64,000 nucleotides of DNA from Shewanella sp. KX20019. GTDB lineage: Bacteria > Pseudomonadota > Gammaproteobacteria > Enterobacterales > Shewanellaceae. The stretch is taken from positions 4,464,001 through 4,528,000 of the forward strand of contig NZ_CP068437.1 in NCBI RefSeq assembly GCF_016757755.1, given 5' to 3'. Position 1 is the first letter of the stretch; each line of letters begins with the position of its first letter. Below the pieces are notes generated by a model. It was not told the origin of the DNA. It was given only the letters and a program-made list of their open reading frames with translations, and searched no databases. Position numbers and translations under genes: made by a program. Of the stretch, positions 6,701 through 16,400 are shown piece by piece.

Positions 6701-8353
6701 TTACATCATGCCGCCCATACCACCCATACCGCCCATACCACCCATGCCACCCATATCAGGCGCACCAGCAGCTTCTTGTGGAATTTCGCCAACCATAGCT
6801 TCAGTGGTGATCATAAGACCGGCAATTGAAGATGCAAACTGTAACGCGCTACGGGTTACTTTAGTTGGGTCAAGGATACCCATCTCTAGCATGTCACCGT
6901 AAGTGTCGTTACCTGCGTTGTAACCGTAGTTACCAGTACCGTTCTTCACGTTGTTAGCAACAACTGAACCCTCTTCACCAGCGTTAGCCGCGATTTGGCG
7001 CAGTGGTGCTTCCATTGCACGTAGTGCGATAACCACACCGTGCTTCTGGTCTTCGTTGATTACGGCAACGTCACCAATCTTGCTTGCTACACGTACAAGT
7101 GCAACACCACCACCAGCAACAACACCCTCTTCAACGGCTGCGCGAGTTGCGTGTAGTGCATCTTCTACGCGGGCTTTCTTCTCTTTCATTTCAACTTCAG
7201 TTGCTGCGCCTACCTTGATAACAGCTACGCCGCCAGCAAGTTTAGCCATACGCTCTTGAAGTTTTTCTTTATCGTAGTCTGAAGTTGATTCTTCAGCTTG
7301 GATTTTGATTTGTGCAACGCGAGCTTTGATTTGAACTTCTTCGCCGTTACCGTCGATGATAGTTGTATCATCTTTAGTAATGATAACGCGCTTAGCAGTA
7401 CCTAGGTCTTCTAGGGTCGCTTTTTCAAGCTCTAGACCAATCTCTTCAGCAATAACAGTACCGCCCGTTAGGATAGCGATATCTTGTAGCATTGCTTTAC
7501 GACGGTCGCCAAAACCAGGGGCTTTAACAGCAGCGACTTTAACGATGCCGCGCATGTTGTTCACAACCAAAGTTGCTAGTGCTTCGCCTTCAACGTCTTC
7601 TGCAACGATAAGCAGTGGCTTACCTGTTTTAGCTAGACCTTCAAGGATAGGTAGCAATTCACGGATGTTTGATACTTTCTTATCAACCAACAAGATGAAT
7701 GGAGTTTCTAGTTCAACACTGCCCATCTCTGGCTTGTTGATGAAATAAGGGGACAGGTAACCACGGTCAAACTGCATACCTTCAACAACGTCTAGTTCGT
7801 TCTCTAGTGCTTGACCCTCTTCTACAGTGATAACGCCTTCTTTACCAACGCGCTCCATCGCTGTTGCGATGATTTCACCGATAGTCTCATCAGAGTTAGC
7901 TGAGATAGTACCTACTTGAGCGATAGCTGTAGTGTCACTACACTCTTGAGAAAGGTTCTTTAGCTCAGCAACTGCAGCGATAACTGCTTTGTCGATACCG
8001 CGCTTAAGATCCATCGGGTTCATGCCAGCTGCAACGGCTTTTAGACCTTCAGTCACGATAGATTGTGCAAGAACAGTTGCGGTAGTTGTACCGTCACCTG
8101 CGGCGTCATTGGCTTTAGAAGCAACTTCTTTAACCATTTGAGCGCCCATGTTCTCGAACTTGTCAGTCAGTTCAATCTCTCTCGCTACTGAAACACCATC
8201 TTTAGTGATTAGCGGTGCGCCAAAGCTTTTGTCTAATACAACGTTACGACCTTTTGGGCCTAGAGTAACTTTAACTGCGTTTGCAAGAATGTTAACGCCG
8301 GCAAGCATTTTTACGCGTGCGTCATTTCCAAATAATACTTCTTTAGCTGACAT
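6701..8353 (-). CDS. groL: Chaperonin GroEL (60 kDa)
   Basis: The 550-residue protein is a canonical group I chaperonin: start SAKEVLFGNDARVKMLAGVN, ATP-binding GDGTTTATVLA, apical AEDVEGEALATLVVNN and GFGDRRKAMLQDIAILTGG, and the Gly-Met-rich tail GGMGGMGGMGGMM. Length and ending match the family. It forms the 14-mer that folds proteins in the cytosol with GroES. It lies 92 bases after groES on the same strand and should share the sigma-32 promoter at 8850-8878. A tandem pair of terminators follows. Confidence 0.98.
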   Translation of the reverse strand: MSAKEVLFGNDARVKMLAGVNILANAVKVTLGPKGRNVVLDKSFGAPLITKDGVSVAREIELTDKFENMGAQMVKEVASKANDAAGDGTTTATVLAQSIVTEGLKAVAAGMNPMDLKRGIDKAVIAAVAELKNLSQECSDTTAIAQVGTISANSDETIGEIIATAMERVGKEGVITVEEGQALENELDVVEGMQFDRGYLSPYFINKPEMGSVELETPFILLVDKKVSNIRELLPILEGLAKTGKPLLIVAEDVEGEALATLVVNNMRGIVKVAAVKAPGFGDRRKAMLQDIAILTGGTVIAEEIGLELEKATLEDLGTAKRVIITKDDTTIIDGNGEEVQIKARVAQIKIQAEESTSDYDKEKLQERMAKLAGGVAVIKVGAATEVEMKEKKARVEDALHATRAAVEEGVVAGGGVALVRVASKIGDVAVINEDQKHGVVIALRAMEAPLRQIAANAGEEGSVVANNVKNGTGNYGYNAGNDTYGDMLEMGILDPTKVTRSALQFASSIAGLMITTEAMVGEIPQEAAGAPDMGGMGGMGGMGGMGGMM

Positions 8354-8445
8354 GTTTATTATCCTTTAAATTCTTTTAGGTCCGATGATGTGGCGGATGC
8401 CTGTTGTCATCGGTGATCATGGTCGGTATATGACCAGCGTAGGAT

Positions 8446-8736
8446 TTAGCCTACTACTGCCATTAAGTCTGATTCAGATAGGATCAGTACTTCTTCACCA
8501 TCAATCTTTTCTTTCTTCACGCCGTAACCTTCGTTGAAGATCACGATGTCGCCAACTTTAACGTCTAGCGCCATTACGCTACCGTTTTCAAGAATGCGTC
8601 CATTGCCTACAGCCAATACTTCACCGCGAGTAGATTGCTCAGCAGCACTACCAGTAAGTACGATGCCACCAGCTGACTTTGATTCAACTTCTGAACGTTT
8701 AACAATGACACGATCATGTAATGGGCGAATATTCAT
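8446..8736 (-). CDS. groS: Co-chaperonin GroES
   Basis: The 96-residue protein opens with MNIRPLHDRVIVKR and has the mobile loop ESKSAGGIVLTGSAAE that contacts GroEL, plus the roof-loop/C-terminal KIDGEEVLILSESDLMAVV. It caps the GroEL ring as a heptamer. An AGGAG ribosome site lies nine bases before the ATG. It is the first gene of the groESL operon. Confidence 0.98.
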   Translation of the reverse strand: MNIRPLHDRVIVKRSEVESKSAGGIVLTGSAAEQSTRGEVLAVGNGRILENGSVMALDVKVGDIVIFNEGYGVKKEKIDGEEVLILSESDLMAVVG

Positions 8737-8849
8737 CGATGGATGCTCCTATTATTTTTGTCGCCAACGCTTATGTTGACTATTAAAGATAGTAACGACT
8801 TTGGCTGACTTCACCTTGGTGAACGCTAAAATGCCGCTTGATGTACGAG

Positions 8850-8878
8850 ATATGGGGGTAAAGGTCGTCAGTTCCAAG
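8850..8878 (-). promoter_or_regulatory. Sigma-32 heat-shock promoter of groESL
   Basis: On the minus strand CTTGGAA (8878-8872) and CCCCATAT (8857-8850) are separated by 14 bases. This matches the sigma-32 consensus CTTGAAA-N(11-16)-CCCCATnT closely. It lies 114 bases upstream of the groES ATG. Confidence 0.85.
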
Positions 8879-8982
8879 TCCCATTTACAAAATATTTCCG
8901 TTTTTTTTAACTCTACTTTATAAAAATTGCGGCAAGCCTGATAGAATTCGCCGTCCGAACACAGACTAGGCAAGACTTCCCT

Positions 8983-10335
8983 ATGAAAGACAGACACGGG
9001 CTGTTAACACAGCCAATTGGTCGTGTACTGCTAAATATGAGCCTCCCCAACCTGATTGGTATTCTAACCATTCTCGGGTTCAGTCTGGTGGACACTTTTT
9101 TTATCAGCCAATTAGGCACCGAATCGTTAGCGGCAATCAGCTTTACCTTTCCTGTGACGCTCATTATCTCCAGTATCGCTATCGGCATTGGCGCCGGAGT
9201 GTCCACTAACTTAGGTCGTTTAATTGGCGGTGGTCATGCCGATAAAGCCAAGGTATTTTTACATGACGCTCTACTGTTAACCTTCTGTATAACCGCGTTT
9301 ATCTCACTGCTTGGTAGCTTGTGCATTAACCCGCTATTTAGCTTACTCGGCGCTAACCAAAGTAGCTTGCCGCTGATCCATGACTATATGTTCACCTGGT
9401 ATCTCGGTGCACCGCTGTTGGTGCTGTTGATGGTGGGTAACCAGGGGCTACGCGCCACGGGGGACACCCACTCACCTGCTAAGATCATGATGTTGGCGGC
9501 GCTGATAAACCTGATTTTGGATCCACTGCTTATCTTTGGTATTGGGCCCTTTCCACGTTTGGAGATCCAAGGGGCGGCAATTGCCAGCGTGATCTCTTGG
9601 ATAGTAGCGTTATCACTGTCGACCCATCTGCTGATTTTTAAGCGCCACTTAGTCGAATTTGCTGAGTTTAATCTCGCCAGAATCAAGTGTAACTGGCGGC
9701 AGTTGGCGCATATTGCCCAACCAGCCACCTTAATGAATCTTTTAAACCCTGTGGCAAATGCGATGATAATGGCGATGCTGGCGCGCATCGACCATAGCGC
9801 GGTTGCCGCCTTTGGCGCGGGCACGCGTTTAGAGTCGGTGATGTTGATTGTGGTGATGGCATTGTCATCCAGCCTTGTGCCGTTTGTGGCACAGAACTTG
9901 GGCGCAGGACAAACGGCTCGCGCCCGAGATGCGTTGCTACTATCACTTAAATTTGTATTGATTTTTCAAACGCTACTGTACCTACCGCTACTCTTTTTAG
10001 CCGAGCCTTTAGCACTGCTATTTAGTAGCGATCCATTGGTGGTTGAGTGGTTAAGTTTTTATATTCTGGTGTTACCTGCGGCATATGGACCGTTAGGCAT
10101 TGTTATTTTGGTAGCTACCTCACTAAACGCCTATCATCGCCCGATGAGCTCGCTTACCTTAAATGTCTGTCGACTATTTTTGATTATGTTGCCACTGGCG
10201 GCATTGGGTTCATACTTGGGCGGTGTAAAAGGCTTGCTGCTGGCACTGCCTGTCACCAATGCATTAATGGGGCTGGCTTGCTATATTCTGGCGCGGCGCA
10301 TTTCTGAACCCGAGCACGCCCCTATCGCACACTAA
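8983..10335 (+). CDS. MATE family multidrug efflux transporter
   Basis: The 450-residue polytopic protein shows MATE features: PIGRVLLNMSLPNLIGILT at the start, SLVDTFFISQLGTESLAAIS in the first helices, an internal repeat of two six-helix halves, and VGNQGLRATGDTHSPAKIM between them. MATE pumps use sodium or proton gradients to expel cationic drugs, with fluoroquinolones as classical NorM substrates. A Qnr-type gene starts 10 bases after its stop, so the two are probably co-transcribed. It runs divergently from groESL, and its promoter must lie in 8880-8980. Confidence 0.9.
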   Translation: MKDRHGLLTQPIGRVLLNMSLPNLIGILTILGFSLVDTFFISQLGTESLAAISFTFPVTLIISSIAIGIGAGVSTNLGRLIGGGHADKAKVFLHDALLLTFCITAFISLLGSLCINPLFSLLGANQSSLPLIHDYMFTWYLGAPLLVLLMVGNQGLRATGDTHSPAKIMMLAALINLILDPLLIFGIGPFPRLEIQGAAIASVISWIVALSLSTHLLIFKRHLVEFAEFNLARIKCNWRQLAHIAQPATLMNLLNPVANAMIMAMLARIDHSAVAAFGAGTRLESVMLIVVMALSSSLVPFVAQNLGAGQTARARDALLLSLKFVLIFQTLLYLPLLFLAEPLALLFSSDPLVVEWLSFYILVLPAAYGPLGIVILVATSLNAYHRPMSSLTLNVCRLFLIMLPLAALGSYLGGVKGLLLALPVTNALMGLACYILARRISEPEHAPIAH

Positions 10336-10345
10336 AGGATTGACC

Positions 10346-11002
10346 ATGCAAGCATCGAAACAGATTTTTACCAATGAAGATTTTAGCGAGCAAGATCTGC
10401 AAGATGCCCAGTTTGAGCATTGTGAATTCCACCACTGCAGTTTTAACCATGCAGACTTAACCGATGCCAGCTTCAGCCATTGTAAGTTTGTAGTGCAAGG
10501 TGAAGATGAGGGCTGCGACTTTAGTTATGCAACGTTAGTCAGTGCCAGTTTTAAGCACTGTAATTTGAGCATGAGTTTGTTTAAAGGCGCCCGCTGTTAC
10601 GGTATTGAGATGCGCGAGTGTAATCTGCAAGGTTGTGACTTTAGCCGTGCCAGTTTTGCCAATTATATTACCGCTAAAAGCTATTTCTGCTCAGCTTACA
10701 TTACCGCCTGTAATCTAGCCTATGCCGACTTGCATAGCGCACTGCTTGAAGAGTGTGAACTGTTCGATAATCGCTGGCGCGGCGCCAATCTTATAGGCGC
10801 CTCAATGAAGGGCAGCGATTTAAGTGGCGGCGAGTTTTCGTCAGAGCAATGGGGCGCTTTTGAGCTTAAAGGCTGTAATCTTACCCGCATTGAATTTGAA
10901 GGATTAGATCTGCGTAGAGTGCCGCTTGAAGGCGTCATCATCAATCAGTGGCAACAGGAGCAATTGCTGGCGCCACTAGGGGTAATTATAACGGCAGACT
11001 AG
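10346..11002 (+). CDS. qnr: Qnr-type pentapeptide repeat protein (QnrA-like)
   Basis: From the ATG at 10346 the protein is 218 residues, exactly the QnrA length. It is built of pentapeptide repeats A(D/N)Lxx folding into a right-handed beta helix, with the Qnr-specific interruptions. The stretches FCSAYITACNLAYADL, GSDLSGGEFS and WQQEQLLAPLGVI match QnrA/QnrB as I remember them, the end being near-identical to QnrA (WQQEQLLEPLGVI). Such proteins mimic DNA and shield gyrase and topoisomerase IV from quinolones. An earlier TTG at 10340 is possible but the RBS AAGGA fits the ATG. It is a chromosomal gene behind a MATE pump, with no mobile element near. Confidence 0.9.
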   Translation: MQASKQIFTNEDFSEQDLQDAQFEHCEFHHCSFNHADLTDASFSHCKFVVQGEDEGCDFSYATLVSASFKHCNLSMSLFKGARCYGIEMRECNLQGCDFSRASFANYITAKSYFCSAYITACNLAYADLHSALLEECELFDNRWRGANLIGASMKGSDLSGGEFSSEQWGAFELKGCNLTRIEFEGLDLRRVPLEGVIINQWQQEQLLAPLGVIITAD

Positions 11003-11039
11003 TTGCCATCTGCTTACCCCCAAACAGCTATTTGTGGCT

Positions 11040-11072
11040 AGGTTCAATTAAGTCATTGACTTAATTGAACCT
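11040..11072. terminator. 15-bp perfect palindrome between qnr and the LysR gene
   Basis: AGGTTCAATTAAGTC, loop ATT, GACTTAATTGAACCT. The two genes converge here and the last codons and stop of the LysR gene (11048) lie inside the stem. There is no clear T run on either side, so termination is likely but unproven. Confidence 0.55.
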
Positions 11073-11992
11073 CTCACTCTAACTTCACGATCGCAATCGC
11101 CATTTTTGATACAATCTTCCATTACTTTCATCATAAAGTCGATGAAGCGCTGGCTGGCTAGGCTAATGAAGCGTCTCGATGGGTAAACCAAAAAACACTT
11201 GCCCTCATAAGGCTCTACGTCTTCAAATAACATCCTAAGTTTACCGCTGTCGACATACTCTTGGGCAAAGGCCAGTGGCATCATCGAGATCCCCCTTCCC
11301 ATCAAGGTTGCCTCTAAACAGGTATCAAGGCTATTGACACAGAGATTACCTTTTACCGATAAAGTCCTGTCATTGCCAAAAGGTACTTCATTGAAAATCC
11401 TGCCGTTAGGGTAGCGAAACAGAATTGAGTTATGATTTGGTAACTCCTCCGCTGTCAGCGGAATATCAACTTTCTCAATGTATTCAGGACTGGCAAAAAA
11501 GTGCACCATCTCGGTGATCATATGCCGTGCGACCATCTCATTTTCATTAAATGCATCTTCGAGCATAAATGCTAAATCGATATTATTGCGGATCATATCT
11601 TGTGGCTCAGAGCTGACAATTATTTCAATCGTTAGCTGTGGATGCTGGTCCATAAATTCAAAGATTGCATGGGTAATATGGATAAGCTCGGGTATAGGAA
11701 AGATCAATATTCGCAAATGACCCGCAACCTCAGACTCTTGACCGGTAAGCTCCGACATCGTCTGCTCTAGGCTTGCTAACATAGAGGTGGTTTTGTCGTA
11801 AAAGTGGCTACCCGACGCCGTTAGTGTCATCGCCCTACTCTGACGATGGAACAACTTAACATTGAGTTCATCTTCTAATGTCTGTAACCGACGGCTTAAC
11901 GTTGATTTAGGCAGGTTGAGTATATCTGCCGCCTCGACCAAACTACCCGTCTCAACAATGCGGTGAAACAGCGCTATATCTTCAGTTTTCAT
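11048..11992 (-). CDS. LysR-family transcriptional regulator
   Basis: From the ATG at 11992 (AAGGTG five bases upstream) the protein is 314 residues. Residues 2-60 are the LysR winged helix-turn-helix (FHRIVETGSLVEAADILNLP and KSTLSRRLQTLEDELNVKLF). The remainder is the periplasmic-binding-like effector domain. It is divergent from an RND adaptor-pump operon, with a clean inverted repeat between them, so it is probably that operon's regulator. The inducer cannot be read from sequence. The stop codon sits in a 15-bp palindrome shared with the qnr 3' side. Confidence 0.9.
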   Translation of the reverse strand: MKTEDIALFHRIVETGSLVEAADILNLPKSTLSRRLQTLEDELNVKLFHRQSRAMTLTASGSHFYDKTTSMLASLEQTMSELTGQESEVAGHLRILIFPIPELIHITHAIFEFMDQHPQLTIEIIVSSEPQDMIRNNIDLAFMLEDAFNENEMVARHMITEMVHFFASPEYIEKVDIPLTAEELPNHNSILFRYPNGRIFNEVPFGNDRTLSVKGNLCVNSLDTCLEATLMGRGISMMPLAFAQEYVDSGKLRMLFEDVEPYEGKCFLVYPSRRFISLASQRFIDFMMKVMEDCIKNGDCDREVRVRGSIKSMT

Positions 11993-12076
11993 CAAAGCAC
12001 CTTAAAAAAATTAACCAACCTTTTACTCGCCATTTTCAGTTTGCACACAAAAAATAGCGCAGATCAAGCTAAAACA

Positions 12077-12123
12077 GTTCCATTATATGGAACTCATGAT
12101 TCCATATAATTCCGTTTTACTCA
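12077..12123. promoter_or_regulatory. Candidate LysR operator region
   Basis: GTTCCATTATATGGAAC (12077-12093) is a perfect 6+6 inverted repeat with five-base spacing. A second related half-site pair, ATTCCATATAATTCC, follows at 12100-12114, and another ATATGGAAC sits at 12175-12183, near the RND adaptor start. Repeated TTCCAT/ATGGAA boxes between a LysR gene and a divergent operon are the expected arrangement. Confidence 0.6.
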
Positions 12124-12189
12124 ACACAAAGGGCTGTTATCTTAGCCAACTTAGTAATACATTCTGTCACAAAATATGGAACTCAGTTT

Positions 12190-13272
12190 ATGAAACACTT
12201 GAAAACAGCCCTTTCACTTATCGTACTCTCTGCTTTATTATCGGGCTGCAGTGCTGAGTCCACAGAAATTGCCCCATCATCGATACGACCGGTGAAGCTA
12301 CTTGAGATCACAGATGCTAATGCTAGCTCAGTACGAATATTCCCCGCTAAAGTTGCCGCTACCAAGCAAGCAGAGTTGGCTTTTAGATTGTCCGGTCACT
12401 TGGTGGAATTTTCGCTTTATGAAGGTGACTCCGTTAAAAAAGGCGCTGTGTTAGCCCGTCTAGACAGCCGTGATGCGCGTAACACCTTACTTAATCGTGA
12501 AGCCGATTATGAGCTTGCCAAAGCGGACTTTAAACGCAAAGGTGAGCTGCTGCGCCGTGAACTCATTTCACAAGCTGACTATGACTCCGCTGCAGCGCTA
12601 TTAAAATCATCACAAGCCAACCTCGCCAGCGCACAAGATCAGCTCAGCTACACTGAATTAAAAGCACCATACGACGGTACTATCGCGAAGATCTCAATCG
12701 ATAATTACCAGATGGTACAAGCGAACCAGTCAATTCTAGTATTGCAAAAAGACCACAATATCGACATCGTTATTCAAGTACCTGAATCGCTTGCTAGCAA
12801 AGTAACTCAATTCAACCCTAATGCAACGACACAACCTGCAGTACGTTTCGCTAATAACCCAGCCATTGCTTACCCTGTGCGTCTAAAAGAGCACGCCACT
12901 CAAGTAACACCTGGCACTCAAAGTTACGAAGTCGTGTTTAGCCTGCCACAACCGAGCGATATGACCGTCTTATCAGGGATGAGCGCCGAGTTGACCCTAG
13001 ACATATCAGCCGAGATGGCGGTAACCATTCAAGCCGTATTACCCGCCAGCGCCATTATGAAGCGTGACCAAGATGGCCAACATGTAGTGTGGGCCTACGA
13101 CGAAACCCAAGGCAAGGTAACCCAGCACGTAGTCACTCTCGGGAAAATCACCACCAATGGTATAGAAATTACTAACGGTATAAACGTGGGCGATCAGGTT
13201 GTCGTTGCCGGTGTGCAATACCTTTCAGAAGGTCTAACGGTTAAACCTTTACGCTGGCAGCGCGGCGTATAA
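12190..13272 (+). CDS. RND efflux periplasmic adaptor (membrane-fusion) lipoprotein
   Basis: The 360-residue protein has a lipoprotein signal with lipobox LSGC (Cys20). It then has the adaptor architecture: barrel-sandwich half FRLSGHLVEFSLYEGDSVKKGAVLARLD, an alpha-helical hairpin (about 100-155), the second half YTELKAPYDGTIAKISID, a beta barrel, and the membrane-proximal domain. It links an inner-membrane RND pump to an outer-membrane channel. The pump gene follows 139 bases later. No outer-membrane factor gene is present in the window, so a TolC-type channel must come from elsewhere. Confidence 0.92.
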   Translation: MKHLKTALSLIVLSALLSGCSAESTEIAPSSIRPVKLLEITDANASSVRIFPAKVAATKQAELAFRLSGHLVEFSLYEGDSVKKGAVLARLDSRDARNTLLNREADYELAKADFKRKGELLRRELISQADYDSAAALLKSSQANLASAQDQLSYTELKAPYDGTIAKISIDNYQMVQANQSILVLQKDHNIDIVIQVPESLASKVTQFNPNATTQPAVRFANNPAIAYPVRLKEHATQVTPGTQSYEVVFSLPQPSDMTVLSGMSAELTLDISAEMAVTIQAVLPASAIMKRDQDGQHVVWAYDETQGKVTQHVVTLGKITTNGIEITNGINVGDQVVVAGVQYLSEGLTVKPLRWQRGV

Positions 13273-13411
13273 GCCCGATAGTCCACCATTATCCCATTTG
13301 AATAGCGCCACTTTCTGACGCCCAATCGACGACTGCACCAGCACTAACAGCTGGCGCAGATTAAGCGACTGCGGCAGAAATGCCAGACACGTTTTACAAG
13401 AGGTTATCTCG

Positions 13412-16400
13412 ATGAATTTTGCCGAATACTCCATTTCTCACAAAGTGATCAGCTGGATGTTTGCCTTGCTGTTGCTTGTGGGTGGCAGCATCTCCTTTTT
13501 CAGTTTAGGCCAACTGGAATTCCCAGAGTTTACGATTAAAAACGCCCTGGTAGTGACTAGCTACCCTGGCGCATCGCCACAACAGGTCGAAGAGGAGGTA
13601 ACACTGCCGCTTGAAGATGCATTGCAGCAACTCGACGGCATTAAGCACATTACTTCAATCAACAGTGCAGGCCTTTCGCAAATTGAGATTGAAATGAATG
13701 AGAACTACGGCGCCGATGAACTGCCACAAATATGGGATGAAGTGCGCCGCAAAATAAACGACAAAGCCGTTTCGTTGCCGCAAGGTGTTATGGCGCCTAA
13801 GGTGATCGATGACTTTGGCGATGTTTATGGCATCTTGCTCAATGTTAGTGGCGACGGTTACAGCAGTCGTGAGTTGCAGAACTACGCCGACTTTTTAAGA
13901 CGTGAACTGGTACTCGTTGATGGCATTAAAAAGGTCACCATCGCTGGGATCATTAACCAACAAGTGGTGGTTGAGATCTCTCAACAAAAGCTCAACGCGT
14001 TAGGCTTAGATCAAGACTATGTCTATAACCTTATCAACAGTCAGAATGTGGTCTCCAACGCTGGCAGTATGCTCGTTGGCGATAATCGTATTCGCATTCA
14101 CCCTACTGGTGAGTTTGATAATGTACAGCAAATGGAGCGCTTACTGATTAGTCCGCCTAGCAGTGCCAAGCTTATCTATTTAGCTGACATTGCCAAGATC
14201 TACAAGGATAACCAAGAGACCCCCTCTAGCATCTACCATGCCGGTGGTAACACCGCTTTATCCATAGGTATCGCTTTTTCAAGCGGTGTTAACGTCGTCG
14301 ATGTTGGGGCAGCCGTTAATGCGCGTATGAGCGAACTTAATAGTGAGCTACCGATCGGCATGTCACTCGATACTGTGTATGACCAAAGTAAGATGGTTGA
14401 CGATACGGTGAGTGGTTTTCTCATTAACTTGGCCGAATCCATTGCCATCGTAATTGGTGTACTGCTTATCTTTATGGGGGTGCGCTCTGGGCTTTTGATG
14501 GGCCTAGTGTTGCTACTGACGATTCTTGGTACCTTTGTGGTGATGAATATTCTCAATATTGAGCTGCAGATCATCTCGCTTGGCGCACTGATCATTGCGC
14601 TGGGGATGCTGGTTGATAATGCCATTGTGGTTACCGAAGGCATATTAATTGGGATCAAGCGTGGCCAAACCCGCTTAGCGACCGCCAAGCAAGTGATCTC
14701 ACAAACCCAGTGGCCGCTATTAGGCGCGACCATTATTGCGATCATCGCCTTCGCTCCTATCGGGCTATCGGATAACGCCACCGGTGAGTTTTGTGCATCG
14801 CTGTTTCAGGTACTGCTGATCTCACTGTTTATCAGCTGGATCACCGCCATGACGCTGACGCCTTTTTTCTGCAACATCATGTTTAAAGATGGCGTACCCA
14901 GTGAAGATGAAAATGATGACCCTTACAAGGGTTGGTTATTTCAGATTTACCGCCAGACCTTAAATGTGGCCATGCGTTTTCGTTCAGTAACACTGTTGTT
15001 GATAGTTGCGGCGCTGATTACTGCTATTGTGGGTTTTGGTCATGTGAAAAATGTGTTCTTTCCGGCTTCAAACACGCCGATGTTTTTTGTTGATGTATGG
15101 ATGCCAGAAGGCTCTGATATCAAAGCCACCGAAAGATTATTAGGCCGGATTGAAACTGACTTACTTGAGCAGCAAGCAGTCCACAATATAGGTTTAGTCA
15201 ACCTAACCACTGTTGTAGGCCAAGGCGCACAGCGCTTTGTATTGTCATACGTACCAGAAAAAGGCTATAGCGCCTACGGGCAGTTATTGATTGAGATGAC
15301 AGATCTCAACAGCCTCAACGACTACATGCGTAAACTCGAAACCCAGCTAAGCCTTAGGTATCCAGAAGCGGAATACCGTTTCAAATATATGGAAAATGGC
15401 CCAAGCCCGGCCGCAAAAATTGAAGCTCGCTTTTTTGGTGAAGATCCACAAGTTTTACGTCAACTAGCCGCCCAAGCAGCACAGATCCTAAAGCTCGAAC
15501 CGACTGCAGTTGGAGTGCGACACAGCTGGCGAAATCAAACCACACTTGTAAGGCCTCAGCTCGCTTTAGCGCAAGCCAGAGAAACCGGCATTAGCAAGCA
15601 AGACTTGGATAACGCCTTACTGACTAATTTCAGCGGCAAACAGATTGGCACTTACCGCGAAAATAGTCACCTAATGCCTATTATTGCCCGAGCACCAGCC
15701 AGTGAGCGACTCGACGCGGAGAGCATCTGGAAGCTGCAGATCTGGAGCAGCGAGAACAACACCTTTGTGCCTGTCACGCAGGTGGTGTCGGACTTTGATA
15801 CTGAATGGGAAGACCCACTGATTATGCGCCGCGATCGTAAGCGAGTGATCTCAGTGCTGGCCGATCCAGTTAATGGCACTGATGAAACTGCCGATTCTGT
15901 TTTTAGAAAGGTTAAAGCCGATATCGAAGCCATCTCACTGCCTAGAGGCTACGAGTTTGAATGGGGTGGTGAGTATGAAACTTCGCTAGAGGCGCAAGAG
16001 TCAGTATTTAGCTCAATCCCTTTGGGTTATCTCGGTATGTTTTTGATTACAGTGCTGCTGTTTAACTCAGTAAGACAACCTTTGGTGATCTGGTTTACAG
16101 TGCCACTGGCCATTATTGGTGTGGTAGCTGGCTTACTGTTATTTGATGCTCCCTTTAGCTTTATGGCGCTACTAGGCTTATTAAGTCTAACTGGCATGAT
16201 CATTAAAAATGGCATTGTCTTGGTCGATCAAATCAACCTAGAACTTAGTGAAGGCAAAGATGCTTATCGAGCCGTTGTAGACTCCGCAGTCAGCCGAGTA
16301 CGACCGGTATTAATGGCGGCGATAACGACGATGCTGGGGATGATACCGCTGCTAAGCGATGCTTTTTTTGGCTCTATGGCCATTACCATCATCTTCGGTT

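Noticed and set aside
6708..8369. Several plus-strand frames antisense to groEL
   Set aside because: They are shadows of the highly constrained groEL codons. The Pro/Ile-rich PPIPPIPP start is the reverse of the Gly-Met tail.
12183..12365. Minus-strand frame across the RND adaptor start
   Set aside because: It overlaps a clear signal-peptide gene and has no start signal.
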